From Clostridiaceae bacterium HFYG-1003 (GTDB lineage Bacteria; Bacillota; Clostridia; Clostridiales; Clostridiaceae): 64,000 nt of DNA. Position numbers and translations under genes: made by a program. Of this stretch, positions 17,736 through 26,369 are shown piece after piece. The stretch is from assembly GCA_024579835.1 (NCBI GenBank), contig CP102060.1, positions 2,579,558 to 2,643,557 of the forward strand, read 5' to 3'. The notes under the pieces are model-generated. The model made no database searches and was not told the origin of the DNA. It saw only the letters and a list, made by a program, of their open reading frames with translations. Every line of letters starts with the position of its first letter. Within the stretch, counting starts at the first letter, position 1.

Positions 17736-17764
17736 GACGGGGGACTGCCTGGCAGTTCCCCGTC
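17736..17764 (+). promoter_or_regulatory. intercistronic hairpin between binding protein and permease
   Basis: A 13-bp stem (17736-17748 with 17752-17764, one G-T pair, three-base loop) lies 13 bases after the binding-protein stop and 16 bases before the permease start. There is no T-run, so it is more likely an mRNA 3'-end stabiliser or partial terminator. That would give more binding protein than membrane components. Confidence 0.6.
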
Positions 17765-17779
17765 GATTTCGAGGTAACC

Positions 17780-19423
17780 ATGGTTTCATCTACCCCTTCC
17801 CGTCGGATCGACCGCTGGTTTGATCCCACTCTTCGGGTCATCCTGATTGCCGGGATCCTGCTGTTTATTCTTTATCCCATCGGATCCGTCATAGCCACCA
17901 GTTTTTATTATCGCGGCACTTTCACGCTGCAAAATTACATGGACCTGGCCGATCCGCGCAATGTCACGCTGATTCTGAACAGCCTTCGAATCGGCATTGT
18001 TTCATCCGGCATCGCTGTACTGATTGCTCTGGCCATTTCCCTCTTTGCCTTTGGACAAGCTGCTGTCGTCAAGAAACGGATCGAAACCCTTCTGATGGTG
18101 ACGATGATCTCCCCACCCTTTGTATCAGCTCTGGCCTACATCATTCTGTTCGGCCGTCGGGGTCTCATCACGCACGGATGGCTGGGGCTGAGCATCAATC
18201 CCTACGGCTGGCACGGCATTGTCATTCTCCAGGTCCTGGGCAGCATCTCCTTTGCAACCCTGATGGTTCTCAACTCGCTGAGCAGCATCGATCTGCGCCA
18301 CCTCCTGGCCGCCCAGGACCTGGGAGCCCGCCCCGGGGCCATTCTTCGAACCGTGGTTCTGCCCCTGCTGCGTCCCACCCTGCTGTCCGTGTTCTTCCTC
18401 CTGTTTACTATGAACATCGCCGACTTTGGGACCCCCATCGTCATCGGCGGGAATTTCAAAGTGCTGGCCACTGAGGCCTATCTCCAGGTGATCTCCACCC
18501 CGCACCTGGGAAAGGCGGCTGCGATCAGTGTCCTGATGCTGCCTTCGGCCATCGTTGCGTTTTATTTCTATCAGAAGAGCTTCAGCCGGACGGATCTGAC
18601 CAGCGTCGGCGTCACCTCGCTGAAGAACGACGATTACCGCTTTCCCCTGCCCAAGCCGTTGTCGATCTTTCTGGGAAGCCTGGTCGGACTCTATTTCTTC
18701 ATCATGCTGCTCAAATACGGCAACATTTTCCTTTCCACCGTCGCCAATACCTCGACCGGCAGGATTGTCCTGACTGACCAGTACTTCAAAGACCTTCCGC
18801 TGACATTTTTCAAATCCTTCCGCGCCAGCATCGCCCTCTCCGCCCTGGCCGGACTGATCGCCCCCCTACTGGGAATCCTTCTCTCCTACTACGTACACCG
18901 GAGACGCCTGAATTACCTGAAGCCCGTGGAGTTTATCGCCTCCCTCCCCTTCATCATTCCGGGCACGTTCTATGGCCTGGGCTATGTTGCCGCCTTTTCC
19001 CATCAGCCGCTGATGCTGCGCGGAACCTGGCTGATCCTGGGAGCCAATATGGTTTTCCGCCAGATCTCAGTATCCAACAAAGCAGCCAATTCCTTCTTTG
19101 TCACCCTGGATCACCGGCTGGAACATGCCGCTTCCGATCTGGGCGCATCAAAGTTCCGGATCCTGGGCAATGTGATCCTTCCCCTGACCAGACCCATCTT
19201 TTATACCAGCTTCATCTCTGTGTTCACCTCGAGCATGACCTCCATGGGCGCTATTGCTTTTATCGTATCACCGGGCATGAATCTGGCCAGCATGGAGCTG
19301 TTCGGCTCCGTCGAAAACGGCCGCTACGGCGTAGCCTCAGTTCAGGCTGTCATGATGATCGCTGTCATTGCCCTGGTAAACGTCATTGTTCTTGCCATCA
19401 AAAATCGAAAGCGGGTGACTTAA
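17780..19423 (+). CDS. ABC transporter permease, fused FbpB-type
   Basis: A 547-residue membrane protein made of two homologous permease halves, each with about six transmembrane helices. An EAA-like loop is visible in each half: LLAAQDLGARPGAILRTVVLP at about residues 175-195, and AASDLGASKFRILGNVILP at about 450-470. The double-length permease is the normal form in iron(III)/FbpB and related importers and replaces a heterodimer. It partners the lipoprotein upstream and the ATPase whose start codon follows immediately after this stop. The start at 17780 has GAGG 4-8 bases upstream. Confidence 0.92.
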   Translation: MVSSTPSRRIDRWFDPTLRVILIAGILLFILYPIGSVIATSFYYRGTFTLQNYMDLADPRNVTLILNSLRIGIVSSGIAVLIALAISLFAFGQAAVVKKRIETLLMVTMISPPFVSALAYIILFGRRGLITHGWLGLSINPYGWHGIVILQVLGSISFATLMVLNSLSSIDLRHLLAAQDLGARPGAILRTVVLPLLRPTLLSVFFLLFTMNIADFGTPIVIGGNFKVLATEAYLQVISTPHLGKAAAISVLMLPSAIVAFYFYQKSFSRTDLTSVGVTSLKNDDYRFPLPKPLSIFLGSLVGLYFFIMLLKYGNIFLSTVANTSTGRIVLTDQYFKDLPLTFFKSFRASIALSALAGLIAPLLGILLSYYVHRRRLNYLKPVEFIASLPFIIPGTFYGLGYVAAFSHQPLMLRGTWLILGANMVFRQISVSNKAANSFFVTLDHRLEHAASDLGASKFRILGNVILPLTRPIFYTSFISVFTSSMTSMGAIAFIVSPGMNLASMELFGSVENGRYGVASVQAVMMIAVIALVNVIVLAIKNRKRVT

Positions 19424-20386
19424 ATGTTTTTGGAATTGCATCAGTTGCGCAAAATGTATGATCAGGAAAACGGAGTCCGTCAACTCGATCTGGAAGTGAA
19501 GCAGGGTGAATTCATCACCCTGCTGGGCCCCTCCGGCTGCGGCAAGACTACCGTGCTGAACCTGATCGGAGGTTTCCTGCGAGCCGATTCCGGACGGATT
19601 CTGCTCGATGGCCAGGACATCACCAATCTGCCGCCCGAAGAGCGCCCCATCTCCACCGTGTTTCAAAGCTATGCGCTGTTCCCCCATATGAATGTCCTGG
19701 ACAACGTGTGCTACGGTCTGCGCTTTTTCCGCCATCTCTCAAAAAAGGAAGCACTCCCCCGGGCCAATGAGTACCTCGAGATTGTAGGACTCAAGGGATA
19801 TGAAACCCAGTCCATTCAGAAACTGAGCGGCGGCCAGCAGCAGCGCGTAGCCCTGGCACGCTCCATGGTCATTCAGCCGAAGCTGCTGCTCCTGGATGAA
19901 CCCCTGTCCAATCTGGACGCCGGACTGCGCGTTCGCATGCGGGAAGAGCTGAAAGAACTCCAACGCAAGCTGGACATCACCATGCTCTTTGTCACCCACG
20001 ATCAGGAAGAGGCCCTGTCCCTGTCCGATCGGATTGTCCTGATGGAAAAAGGCGAAGTCCGACAAATCGGCACCCCGGAAGAGATCTATCATCATCCAAA
20101 CTCCCCTTATTCCTCCTCCTTCATGGGCGAGTCCAACTTCCTGGAAGACCCCCAGGGCATCCACCTCCTGCGACCGGAAGATATCATCATGGAAGCTGAC
20201 CCCACTTCCCCGCATCAGGTCATCGATCGCACCTTCATGGGCTCTCACACCATCTACCGCGTCCGGTACAACCAGCAGATACTAACCGTCGACGCAGCAG
20301 GCAGCAGTCAAAGCACCCACCAGCCGGGCGACCGGGTAGCTCTCCGCTTCGGCAGATCCACCCGCCTCCCGGGAGAGAACTGTTGA
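19424..20386 (+). CDS. ABC transporter ATP-binding protein (FbpC/PotA-like)
   Basis: A 320-residue ATPase. Walker A is GPSGCGKTTVLNL (about residues 36-48), the signature is LSGGQQQRVALARS, and Walker B with switch is LLLLDEPLSNLD, followed by FVTHDQEEALSLSDRI. The C-terminal about 80 residues form a shortened TOBE domain (LRPEDI), as in FbpC/MalK-type ATPases. It energises the importer encoded by the two preceding genes; the stop of the permease abuts this ATG, so translation is coupled. Confidence 0.95.
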   Translation: MFLELHQLRKMYDQENGVRQLDLEVKQGEFITLLGPSGCGKTTVLNLIGGFLRADSGRILLDGQDITNLPPEERPISTVFQSYALFPHMNVLDNVCYGLRFFRHLSKKEALPRANEYLEIVGLKGYETQSIQKLSGGQQQRVALARSMVIQPKLLLLDEPLSNLDAGLRVRMREELKELQRKLDITMLFVTHDQEEALSLSDRIVLMEKGEVRQIGTPEEIYHHPNSPYSSSFMGESNFLEDPQGIHLLRPEDIIMEADPTSPHQVIDRTFMGSHTIYRVRYNQQILTVDAAGSSQSTHQPGDRVALRFGRSTRLPGENC

Positions 20387-20504
20387 CAGGAAAGACTTAT
20401 CCCACCCTTGGTCTGAAAATAAAAGATTGCTTAAAGATAGAACATAGAAGAACGGGTATTTAAGAGAGATGCTCCAAAAGCAATAAATTAATGCAATCTC
20501 AATT

Positions 20505-20551
20505 CGAACGACATCCCCAGTCCGATTACTTCGGTCTGGGGATGTCGTTCG
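20505..20551 (+). terminator. strong hairpin after the ABC importer operon
   Basis: A perfect 16-bp inverted repeat (20505-20520 with 20536-20551) contains a smaller CCGA/TCGG stem in its loop. It lies about 120 bases after the ATPase stop. The T-run after it is weak, so termination efficiency is uncertain. The remaining bases 20387-20504 and 20552-20704 show no gene. Confidence 0.6.
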
Positions 20552-20704
20552 TTAGATATTGAGGCGTGAACTCATACATAAATCAGTTATGAATACACTG
20601 CCCTCTACCTTAGTCATTAAGGCCGATTTTGACCTTCTAACTCATCAAGGCTATCATACACCTGGAATGCTATTTATAATTCATATAAACGCTGGATGAG
20701 AATT

Positions 20705-21358
20705 TTATTTGCCCAGGAAGAGATCTTTCAGTTTTTTCCCTTCCTCTGAATTCAGACAGACCCTTGTTTTATTAAGTGGCTGTCTAGTAATCTGATGGTT
20801 GATTTCCGTGGCTGTTACGACCTTTTGCTCATCGATGACACGTCCCTGACCATCGGCACTTTCCTGCAAGCATTTTTTGTCATAGCTAACACTGACTAAA
20901 TACTCATCCCATACTTCGAAACGGCTTGTTCCATCAGCTTCATCATTCAAGCGGACCAGAGAATAGTCGTTGATCTGGTAATCGGTTGTAACTGTTCCAG
21001 CACCCACGATGCCAACTTTGTTCAAGTAAACAAATACATAATCTCCTGGAACTAATCGTTCAATGGTACTTTTGGTATCTCCCCAGGCAGATACTTTATT
21101 CCCCAGAAGCATGTGCAAATGCCCCTCAGGCATATAAGTGTTATTTGAGTTGAAGATATAGTAGTTTGGATTTTCCGCCTTGAAGTAATCATCCACAAAA
21201 CGTGAAGAGATGTCACTGATGATTTGATTCCTTGATGTTTCAAGTTCATCTGCTATTTCTGACAACTTCTCAAATACAGGTTCATCAATCGTAATCGTTA
21301 CAGATTTCTTCTTCTGAGATTGATTTTTCAAATTCCGGATATAATCAATATTTGGCAT
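20705..21358 (-). CDS. ribbon-helix-helix protein with C-terminal PUA/EVE-like domain
   Basis: 217 residues. Residues about 18-55 (KKSVTITIDEPVFEKLSEI, then ETSRNQIISDI) form a ribbon-helix-helix or CopG-like DNA-binding unit. The next domain begins NYYIFNSNNTY and has VSAWGDTK, LVPGDYVFVYLNKVGIVGAGTV and later EINHQITRQPLNKT. This pattern of a W-containing strand, a GDYVFVY strand and an IVGAG strand resembles the PUA-like EVE/YTH-like fold, which binds modified bases and is common in restriction and defence contexts. The combination suggests a regulator or modified-DNA sensor. It is monocistronic, AT-rich and flanked by gene-poor spacers. The start has AGAGGTGATACT upstream. Fold assignment is by pattern only. 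Confidence 0.6.
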   Translation of the reverse strand: MPNIDYIRNLKNQSQKKKSVTITIDEPVFEKLSEIADELETSRNQIISDISSRFVDDYFKAENPNYYIFNSNNTYMPEGHLHMLLGNKVSAWGDTKSTIERLVPGDYVFVYLNKVGIVGAGTVTTDYQINDYSLVRLNDEADGTSRFEVWDEYLVSVSYDKKCLQESADGQGRVIDEQKVVTATEINHQITRQPLNKTRVCLNSEEGKKLKDLFLGK

Positions 21359-21656
21359 AGTATCACCTCTGGTTTAAGAGTACAACTTGAAATATCAACC
21401 GTCAATACTTTTCGATTATTTTTTAATTTAATTTCTAATAAATTTTATTAGAAATAAGTTAATGAGACATGATACAAACTTCCGATTTTTGTTTGGATTT
21501 TTTTGTACGAATCCCCAATAACAATTTCCATTCTGATATTCTAAATAGTTCATCCTTTGCCAATCCTGGTCTGTTATCTAAAACTAAGGTTTTGAACCTG
21601 ATGGGAGGGCAAAGTCCGAAACTCGGACCTAGAATAGTTTCCCTATAGATAAGCGA

Positions 21657-21694
21657 AACCGCTGAATGCATTTATTTGAGTACATTCAGCGGTT
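21657..21694 (-). terminator. terminator of the helicase operon
   Basis: AACCGCTGAATG and its complement (21657-21668 and 21683-21694) form a perfect 12-bp stem. Read on the minus strand, it is followed by TTCGCTT. It is 25 bases after the helicase stop. The spacer 21359-21656 holds an AT-rich stretch and no gene I can support. Confidence 0.65.
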
Positions 21695-21718
21695 TTCGTT
21701 TCCTTTGGATAGGTCCTC

Positions 21719-24070
21719 CTACTGAATCAGACCATGATCTGCCAGGGTCTGGATCAGGAACTTCCGGACCTGGCCTGAGCCTTTGAATTGAATGCTGACT
21801 GTGGTGCCGTCATTGTGCTGGATGCTGCCTTCGCCATATTTGATGTGTGTAGCAGTTAACCCCGGCGTGAGCCGGGCAGCAAGCAGCTCCGGATCCATGG
21901 CTGATGCGGTGACTGACTGGTTTGTCTTTCTGCTGGTTTTTCTCTCCGGCTTTGGTTTTGAAATGACTTTTTTTGCCGTCACGACTTTCCGCTGGCGATG
22001 AAGTTCAGACAGGCTCTGAAGATCAAGCTCGCCTTCGGGGTACTCGATCAGTAAATTCAGCCCGCATTGAGCAATCACCTTGCCCGTGCCATTCTCGCGA
22101 TGAGCGTAGGACTTTCCGACGAAGGAATTTTCCAGAACTGAAAAAATGCTTTCTTCCTTGTGCACTTCCACCGGGAGGGCTTGCCGGGCTTCCCGGGTAA
22201 AGGAGGATTCATTCGTGCCGCAGCTGAAGAGATGGAGCTGGTTTTTGGCCCGGGTCATGGCAACATAGTACAGCCGGCGGGCTTCCTCATATTCCCGGAC
22301 TTCCTCTTCCGAATTTCGATCCGGAAACGCTTTGGCCGGAAGAATTCCGTCAAACACATCCAGCAGATAGACCTGATCGTACTCAAGCCCCTTGCTGGAA
22401 TGAATGGTGGACAAAATGAAAGGAGCTGAGGAGGTGCCATGACTCTGGATGATCTGCTGCAGCTGTGCCAGCCGGTTCAGCAAATCCCTGGGACTGGCCT
22501 GTCCTTTCCCCAGCAGGATCAAGGTATCAAACTTTCCAGCATCGAGCTTGGAGGTATCCACGTAATAGCCATACCCGGAAGCCTTGATCCTCCGAATGGC
22601 TTCGGCGCCGGTGCATTCCACCAGTTTGGGCAGCAGCGTCATCAAGTCACTGACTCCCTCCCTGGCATACCCGTTCAGCTCCGGGTAGTCCATCATTTCT
22701 TCCAAAATTGTCCTGCCGCTGATCAGGCTTTGTTCGCAGGCATACTGCGCTGCCTTCTTGGGGAGCGGACTTCCGAATTTATAGTAAATCCTCAGGAAAG
22801 CTTCCCTGTCCGCCGGATCATAGGCCAAGTGAATGATGTCGGTAATATCTGAAACCACCCGATGGGTGAAGAAGGCTCCGTCAAACTGCCGGCACTGGTA
22901 GGGAATCCCCTGCCGATCCAAGAGATCAATCAGGGGGAGTGCGCTGTCATTGTTGCGAAAGAGGACTGCAGTTTCTGACCGGCAGGTCTTAGCCACTTCA
23001 AACAGATATTTATACTGCGCTTCCCGATCGACGGCATCGATGACCTGAATCGGCTCTCCGCTCCCCCGAGTGGGAACCATGGTCTTGGGGTGGCGAAAGC
23101 GGTTCCTTGAAACAAAGGCGTTGGCCACTGACACAATCTCGCTGGTAGAGCGGTAATTCTGTTCAATCAGCAGCACCTTGGCTCCCGGATGCTCCTGGCT
23201 GAAGTTCATCAGTGCCTGGGGGTAGGCAGCCCGAAATCCGTAGATGCTCTGATCCTCATCGCCCACCATAAACAGATTACCGTATTTTTGAGCCAGCAAC
23301 CGAATGATGGCATGCTGAATCCGTGAAGTATCCTGGGACTCATCGACACAAAGGTAACGGTACTGATCCTGAAAATAATCCAGCACCGCCGGGAATTTTT
23401 CCAATATACCCAGCGCATATTTCATCTGATCATCATAATCCATCAGACCTTTTTCCCGCAGCTGAGCACAGTACTCTTCATAGATTTCAGGAAGCTTCTG
23501 AATGCCGACATCCAGGTCATTGATTTCGTCCGACGTGAGCATCATGTTCTTGATGTAGGTGATTGCAGTCCGCAGATCCTTCACCGTACTGGGGGTGGAA
23601 AACTCCCCGGTAACCCGCTGATAGACCTGGGTCAGCAGCCTGGACACCGCCCCTTCATCCGACAGGAGCTGGAAGGGTTCTCTTCGACCATGATTGCGGC
23701 TGTAGTAATCAATGATTTTTGCCGACAACCCGTTAATCGTCCGAAATTCCAGAGCATTGGCAGCACAATTGCCAAACAGACCGGCAAACCGGCTCTTCAT
23801 TTCCTGGGTAGCCGCCACCGTATAAGTCATCGTCAATATCGATTCCGGGGCAATGCCCAGACAGTGAATCAGATAACCCAGCCGCAGCACCAGCACGGTG
23901 GTCTTTCCACTGCCCGGCACAGCCAGCAGCAGCGTAGCGCCGTCGCCGGACTGCACCGCCTCCTGCTGCTGCTCATTCAGATGGGTCATGTATTGCAAGG
24001 AAAACTCTTGCTTCGTTATCATACTATTCTCCATTTCAAGTTCATCGTTTGCTGCAAACGATGAGTTCAT
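21719..24070 (-). CDS. UvrD/PcrA-type superfamily 1 DNA helicase
   Basis: A helicase of about 783 residues. Motifs are Q-motif region HLNEQQQEAV, Walker A VPGSGKTT (about 51-58), LTMTYTVAAT (motif Ia), CVDESQDTS (motif II), MVGDEDQSIYGFRAA (motif III), EQNYRSTSEI (motif IV), TIHSSKGLEYDQVYLLD (motif V) and RRLYYVAMTRAKNQL (motif VI). The C-terminal HIKYGEGSI...VSIQFKGSGQVRKFL resembles the Tudor-like tail of PcrA that contacts RNA polymerase. The start at 24070 is chosen because the upstream gene ends TAATG there and AAGGAGAAG precedes it; the longer frame to 24157 would overlap the upstream gene by 88 bases. Whether this is the housekeeping PcrA or an accessory helicase is unknown. Confidence 0.9.
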   Translation of the reverse strand: MNSSFAANDELEMENSMITKQEFSLQYMTHLNEQQQEAVQSGDGATLLLAVPGSGKTTVLVLRLGYLIHCLGIAPESILTMTYTVAATQEMKSRFAGLFGNCAANALEFRTINGLSAKIIDYYSRNHGRREPFQLLSDEGAVSRLLTQVYQRVTGEFSTPSTVKDLRTAITYIKNMMLTSDEINDLDVGIQKLPEIYEEYCAQLREKGLMDYDDQMKYALGILEKFPAVLDYFQDQYRYLCVDESQDTSRIQHAIIRLLAQKYGNLFMVGDEDQSIYGFRAAYPQALMNFSQEHPGAKVLLIEQNYRSTSEIVSVANAFVSRNRFRHPKTMVPTRGSGEPIQVIDAVDREAQYKYLFEVAKTCRSETAVLFRNNDSALPLIDLLDRQGIPYQCRQFDGAFFTHRVVSDITDIIHLAYDPADREAFLRIYYKFGSPLPKKAAQYACEQSLISGRTILEEMMDYPELNGYAREGVSDLMTLLPKLVECTGAEAIRRIKASGYGYYVDTSKLDAGKFDTLILLGKGQASPRDLLNRLAQLQQIIQSHGTSSAPFILSTIHSSKGLEYDQVYLLDVFDGILPAKAFPDRNSEEEVREYEEARRLYYVAMTRAKNQLHLFSCGTNESSFTREARQALPVEVHKEESIFSVLENSFVGKSYAHRENGTGKVIAQCGLNLLIEYPEGELDLQSLSELHRQRKVVTAKKVISKPKPERKTSRKTNQSVTASAMDPELLAARLTPGLTATHIKYGEGSIQHNDGTTVSIQFKGSGQVRKFLIQTLADHGLIQ

Positions 24071-25347
24071 TATCTTCTCCTTGGCTTTCTCCCCAGATTG
24101 GAAGCCAGTCGCTCCAGTTCCTCCTGAAAAGCCGGTTTTCCTTTGAAGGTTTTCCAAAGCTGGGTCGTAAGCTCAGCCGCTTCGGTGTACCCTCCCAGAT
24201 CCGTGAGGTATTGAATGCTGCGGCAAACATCCCGATAGTGGGATCTTTTATTTGCCCGCTCCGCTCGATATTGTATGGCCTGGACCATTAGCTGCCAGGT
24301 TTCCTCCGGATATACCTCTGCCAGCTGCTCCGCATGGAAGAAGATTTTTTCCGGGAACTCCCGGAGTTTCTGCAGCATCAACTCCGTTTCATCTTCCCCT
24401 GCCAGAAGATCCAGGTAGCTCCTTACCTCAAGCTCCTGACTCATCTCGTGGAGGAGACTCAGATACTGATCCTGCCATTCTCCCTTAGTTATCAGGATAT
24501 CCTTTAATTTGTGGTAATAAAACGGATCATGCTCTACCAGCAGCAGACTTCGGGCCAGCTTCTCCTGTTGTTCCGTATCGCCTGACTGGCCATACAGCTC
24601 AAACAGCTGCTGATACCAATCCTGGACATTCCAGTAGTTATGTTTTCCAGACTCAAGATATTCCAGAATCAGATCCTGTGCCCCTTTGAGATCGCCCCGT
24701 TCCAGAGCCCATTCCACAGCCCGCTCTCGAATCTCTTTATAATGCAGGTGTTCTTTCGCGTAGGAATCAGCCGCGTCCTGTCCCTGTGTCGCCAGAATTG
24801 CTTCGAGCCAAACCAGAGCATCGAGAGAGAGATAGTAGGTCGACTCTCTGTGCCGTTGTTTGATTTCATCCAGGAGGTCCCTCAGCTTCATCACATTCCG
24901 GGGATCAGCCAATCGGGCCGTATAGCTGAGAAGATTAAGGGCATACTCTTCCATGCCCTCGTATAGTTTATTGCTGCAGTCCTTGATCGATTGAAGGAAG
25001 ATCTGAGTCGCATCTTTCGAATCCCGGGGCACCTTTTCACAGAGTTGTTCGATGACTGGATATGCCTTCCCCAGGGCTTCGGTTACGCCGCCTCCGCTGT
25101 CATCTGCCGACAGAGCCAGCCTGATAAGGCTGCTATGTATCAATGATGCCACACGGTACGCAAACAGATAGTCGCCTTCCTGGATGGCCACTTCCGCGTT
25201 ACCCAATAATTCGATCAGATCATCCGTCACATCAAGACAGCCGTAGTAGCCGATCATTCCATTTTTCTCAGCCCGGTGCTTGCTTGCCGCGATGGCTGCT
25301 CGGATACCGGATAACTTATCTTGTTTGCTGTTCATCGAATCATCCAT
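24070..25347 (-). CDS. helical-repeat protein of unknown function, coupled to the UvrD-type helicase
   Basis: 425 residues, almost entirely alpha-helical by composition. It has repeated helix-hairpin stretches (KEHLHYKEIRERAVEWALER, EQQEKLARSLLLVEHDPFYY, EKIFFHAEQLAEVYPEETW) typical of TPR or ARM-like scaffolds. The C-terminal part, ending in the AFQEELERL region, recalls the helical C-terminal region of SWIM zinc-finger proteins, but no Cys/His finger is present. Its stop overlaps the helicase start (TAATG), so the two proteins are made in a fixed ratio and probably act together. The start has AGGAGGAAAG some 11 bases upstream. No function is known to me. Confidence 0.75.
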   Translation of the reverse strand: MDDSMNSKQDKLSGIRAAIAASKHRAEKNGMIGYYGCLDVTDDLIELLGNAEVAIQEGDYLFAYRVASLIHSSLIRLALSADDSGGGVTEALGKAYPVIEQLCEKVPRDSKDATQIFLQSIKDCSNKLYEGMEEYALNLLSYTARLADPRNVMKLRDLLDEIKQRHRESTYYLSLDALVWLEAILATQGQDAADSYAKEHLHYKEIRERAVEWALERGDLKGAQDLILEYLESGKHNYWNVQDWYQQLFELYGQSGDTEQQEKLARSLLLVEHDPFYYHKLKDILITKGEWQDQYLSLLHEMSQELEVRSYLDLLAGEDETELMLQKLREFPEKIFFHAEQLAEVYPEETWQLMVQAIQYRAERANKRSHYRDVCRSIQYLTDLGGYTEAAELTTQLWKTFKGKPAFQEELERLASNLGRKPRRR

Positions 25348-25438
25348 ATTTGCTTCTTTCCTCCTGCTAAGATCTAGTCTGAAATCCCCATCGAACGTTC
25401 CGCTTTCGATCGGTAGTCATCCGAGCCTTCAGTAAATG

Positions 25439-25474
25439 CTTTCGTAGATCCTTTCGTAGATTCTTTCGTAGATG
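25439..25474. repeat. 12-nt tandem repeat, three copies
   Basis: CTTTCGTAGAT plus one variable base occurs three times in a row (25439-25450, 25451-25462, 25463-25474) in the leader upstream of the helical-repeat protein gene. Confidence 0.85.
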
Positions 25475-25596
25475 CTTCGTCATCTTACTCTGCCTCTGAT
25501 TCAATACTTTCTGATCCAGTTCTTTCTGGTTCAATATTACCATATCCCTGATCTTAGTTACTTTTACAGAATAAGATCCATTCTGGATGGAAGATC

Positions 25597-25638
25597 AAAG
25601 AAATGCCGTTCGGAGTTCATTCCGAACGGCATTTCTTT
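25597..25638. terminator. bidirectional terminator
   Basis: A perfect 18-bp inverted repeat (25597-25614 with 25621-25638, loop GTTCAT) starts AAAGAAATGCC and ends GGCATTTCTTT. Both strands therefore read stem plus T-rich end. It separates the YolD/polymerase operon from the helicase operon. Confidence 0.8.
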
Positions 25639-25695
25639 AGTATTTCATATTTTCGGTCTGTCTCAGCCAAACAACGATTGCTGCGATGGTCTCGT

Positions 25696-25845
25696 TCAGC
25701 GGGCAATATTGAACTCCGCGGGCTGGTGATCCAGAAGGTCTTCCTGGATATGTTCCATATCCAGGGGCATGCTGGAAACCGCGGGATCGTCAGGCAGTAC
25801 CACAGCCCGTTCTTTTTGCCCGAGCATCAGCAGCTGCCTCATCAT
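25696..25845 (-). CDS. possible small protein downstream of the YolD gene
   Basis: A 49-codon frame from ATG at 25845 has codon use like the neighbouring polymerase genes and ends 58 bases before the bidirectional terminator. The peptide (MMRQLLMLGQKERAVVL...) is not recognised. It has no good Shine-Dalgarno, and the sequence just upstream is open in a different frame (ITANQLDLVIEAPGLPAAA). It may therefore be the end of a small frame-shifted gene that once followed yolD rather than an intact one. It is in the same direction as and 98 bases after the YolD gene. Confidence 0.35.
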   Translation of the reverse strand: MMRQLLMLGQKERAVVLPDDPAVSSMPLDMEHIQEDLLDHQPAEFNIAR

Positions 25846-25943
25846 GCTGCCGCCGGCAGTCCGGGGGCTTCGATCACCAAATCCAGTTGATTAGCCGTAA
25901 TCTACTCCCACTCCTCAGAGATTCTTTCCCAGAGATTTTTTCC

Positions 25944-26369
25944 TCATGGTCCGAAGCTTCGGAAGAGCTCTCCCCTCAGGGCAGCCAGATCGTCAAGGGG
26001 TATGACCGTACCGTCTTCCATTATCAGCCGCTGTCCCGATGCATCGATCTTTCTGATGCAGCCGGTCAGCGTTTCATAGGATCCGCCGGATTTCCTGGGG
26101 TCTGGCAAAAAATAAGTCAGGGTGACCAGCGGTGCCTGATTCAGCTGCTCCTGCAGCAGGATCAGGCGATCATTCAGGTCCGCTTTGACGGATTCATCCA
26201 GTTCAACTTTCTGATCCGTTGTTCGTCCCGTTTCATGGATCGCCGACTCAAACCCCGTCAAAGCGGCGAAGGGTGAGAACTGGGCCGCCCGGTCATGGGC
26301 TGACATATAGGGCCGGGTCGAGGAGCGATGATGCGGCCGATCGATGATGTCTTCATAGGGATGGCTCAT
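25944..26369 (-). CDS. YolD-like family protein
   Basis: A 141-residue YolD-like protein. The core PYMSAHDRAAQFSPFAALTG is diagnostic of the family, followed by a ligand-like beta domain (LTYFLPDPRKSGG, GCIRKIDASGQRLIMEDG). YolD proteins accompany UvrX/YqjW-type Y-family polymerases and are thought to play a UmuD-like accessory role in translesion synthesis. Here the start overlaps the polymerase stop by 4 bases (ATGA), so translation is coupled. Confidence 0.92.
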   Translation of the reverse strand: MSHPYEDIIDRPHHRSSTRPYMSAHDRAAQFSPFAALTGFESAIHETGRTTDQKVELDESVKADLNDRLILLQEQLNQAPLVTLTYFLPDPRKSGGSYETLTGCIRKIDASGQRLIMEDGTVIPLDDLAALRGELFRSFGP

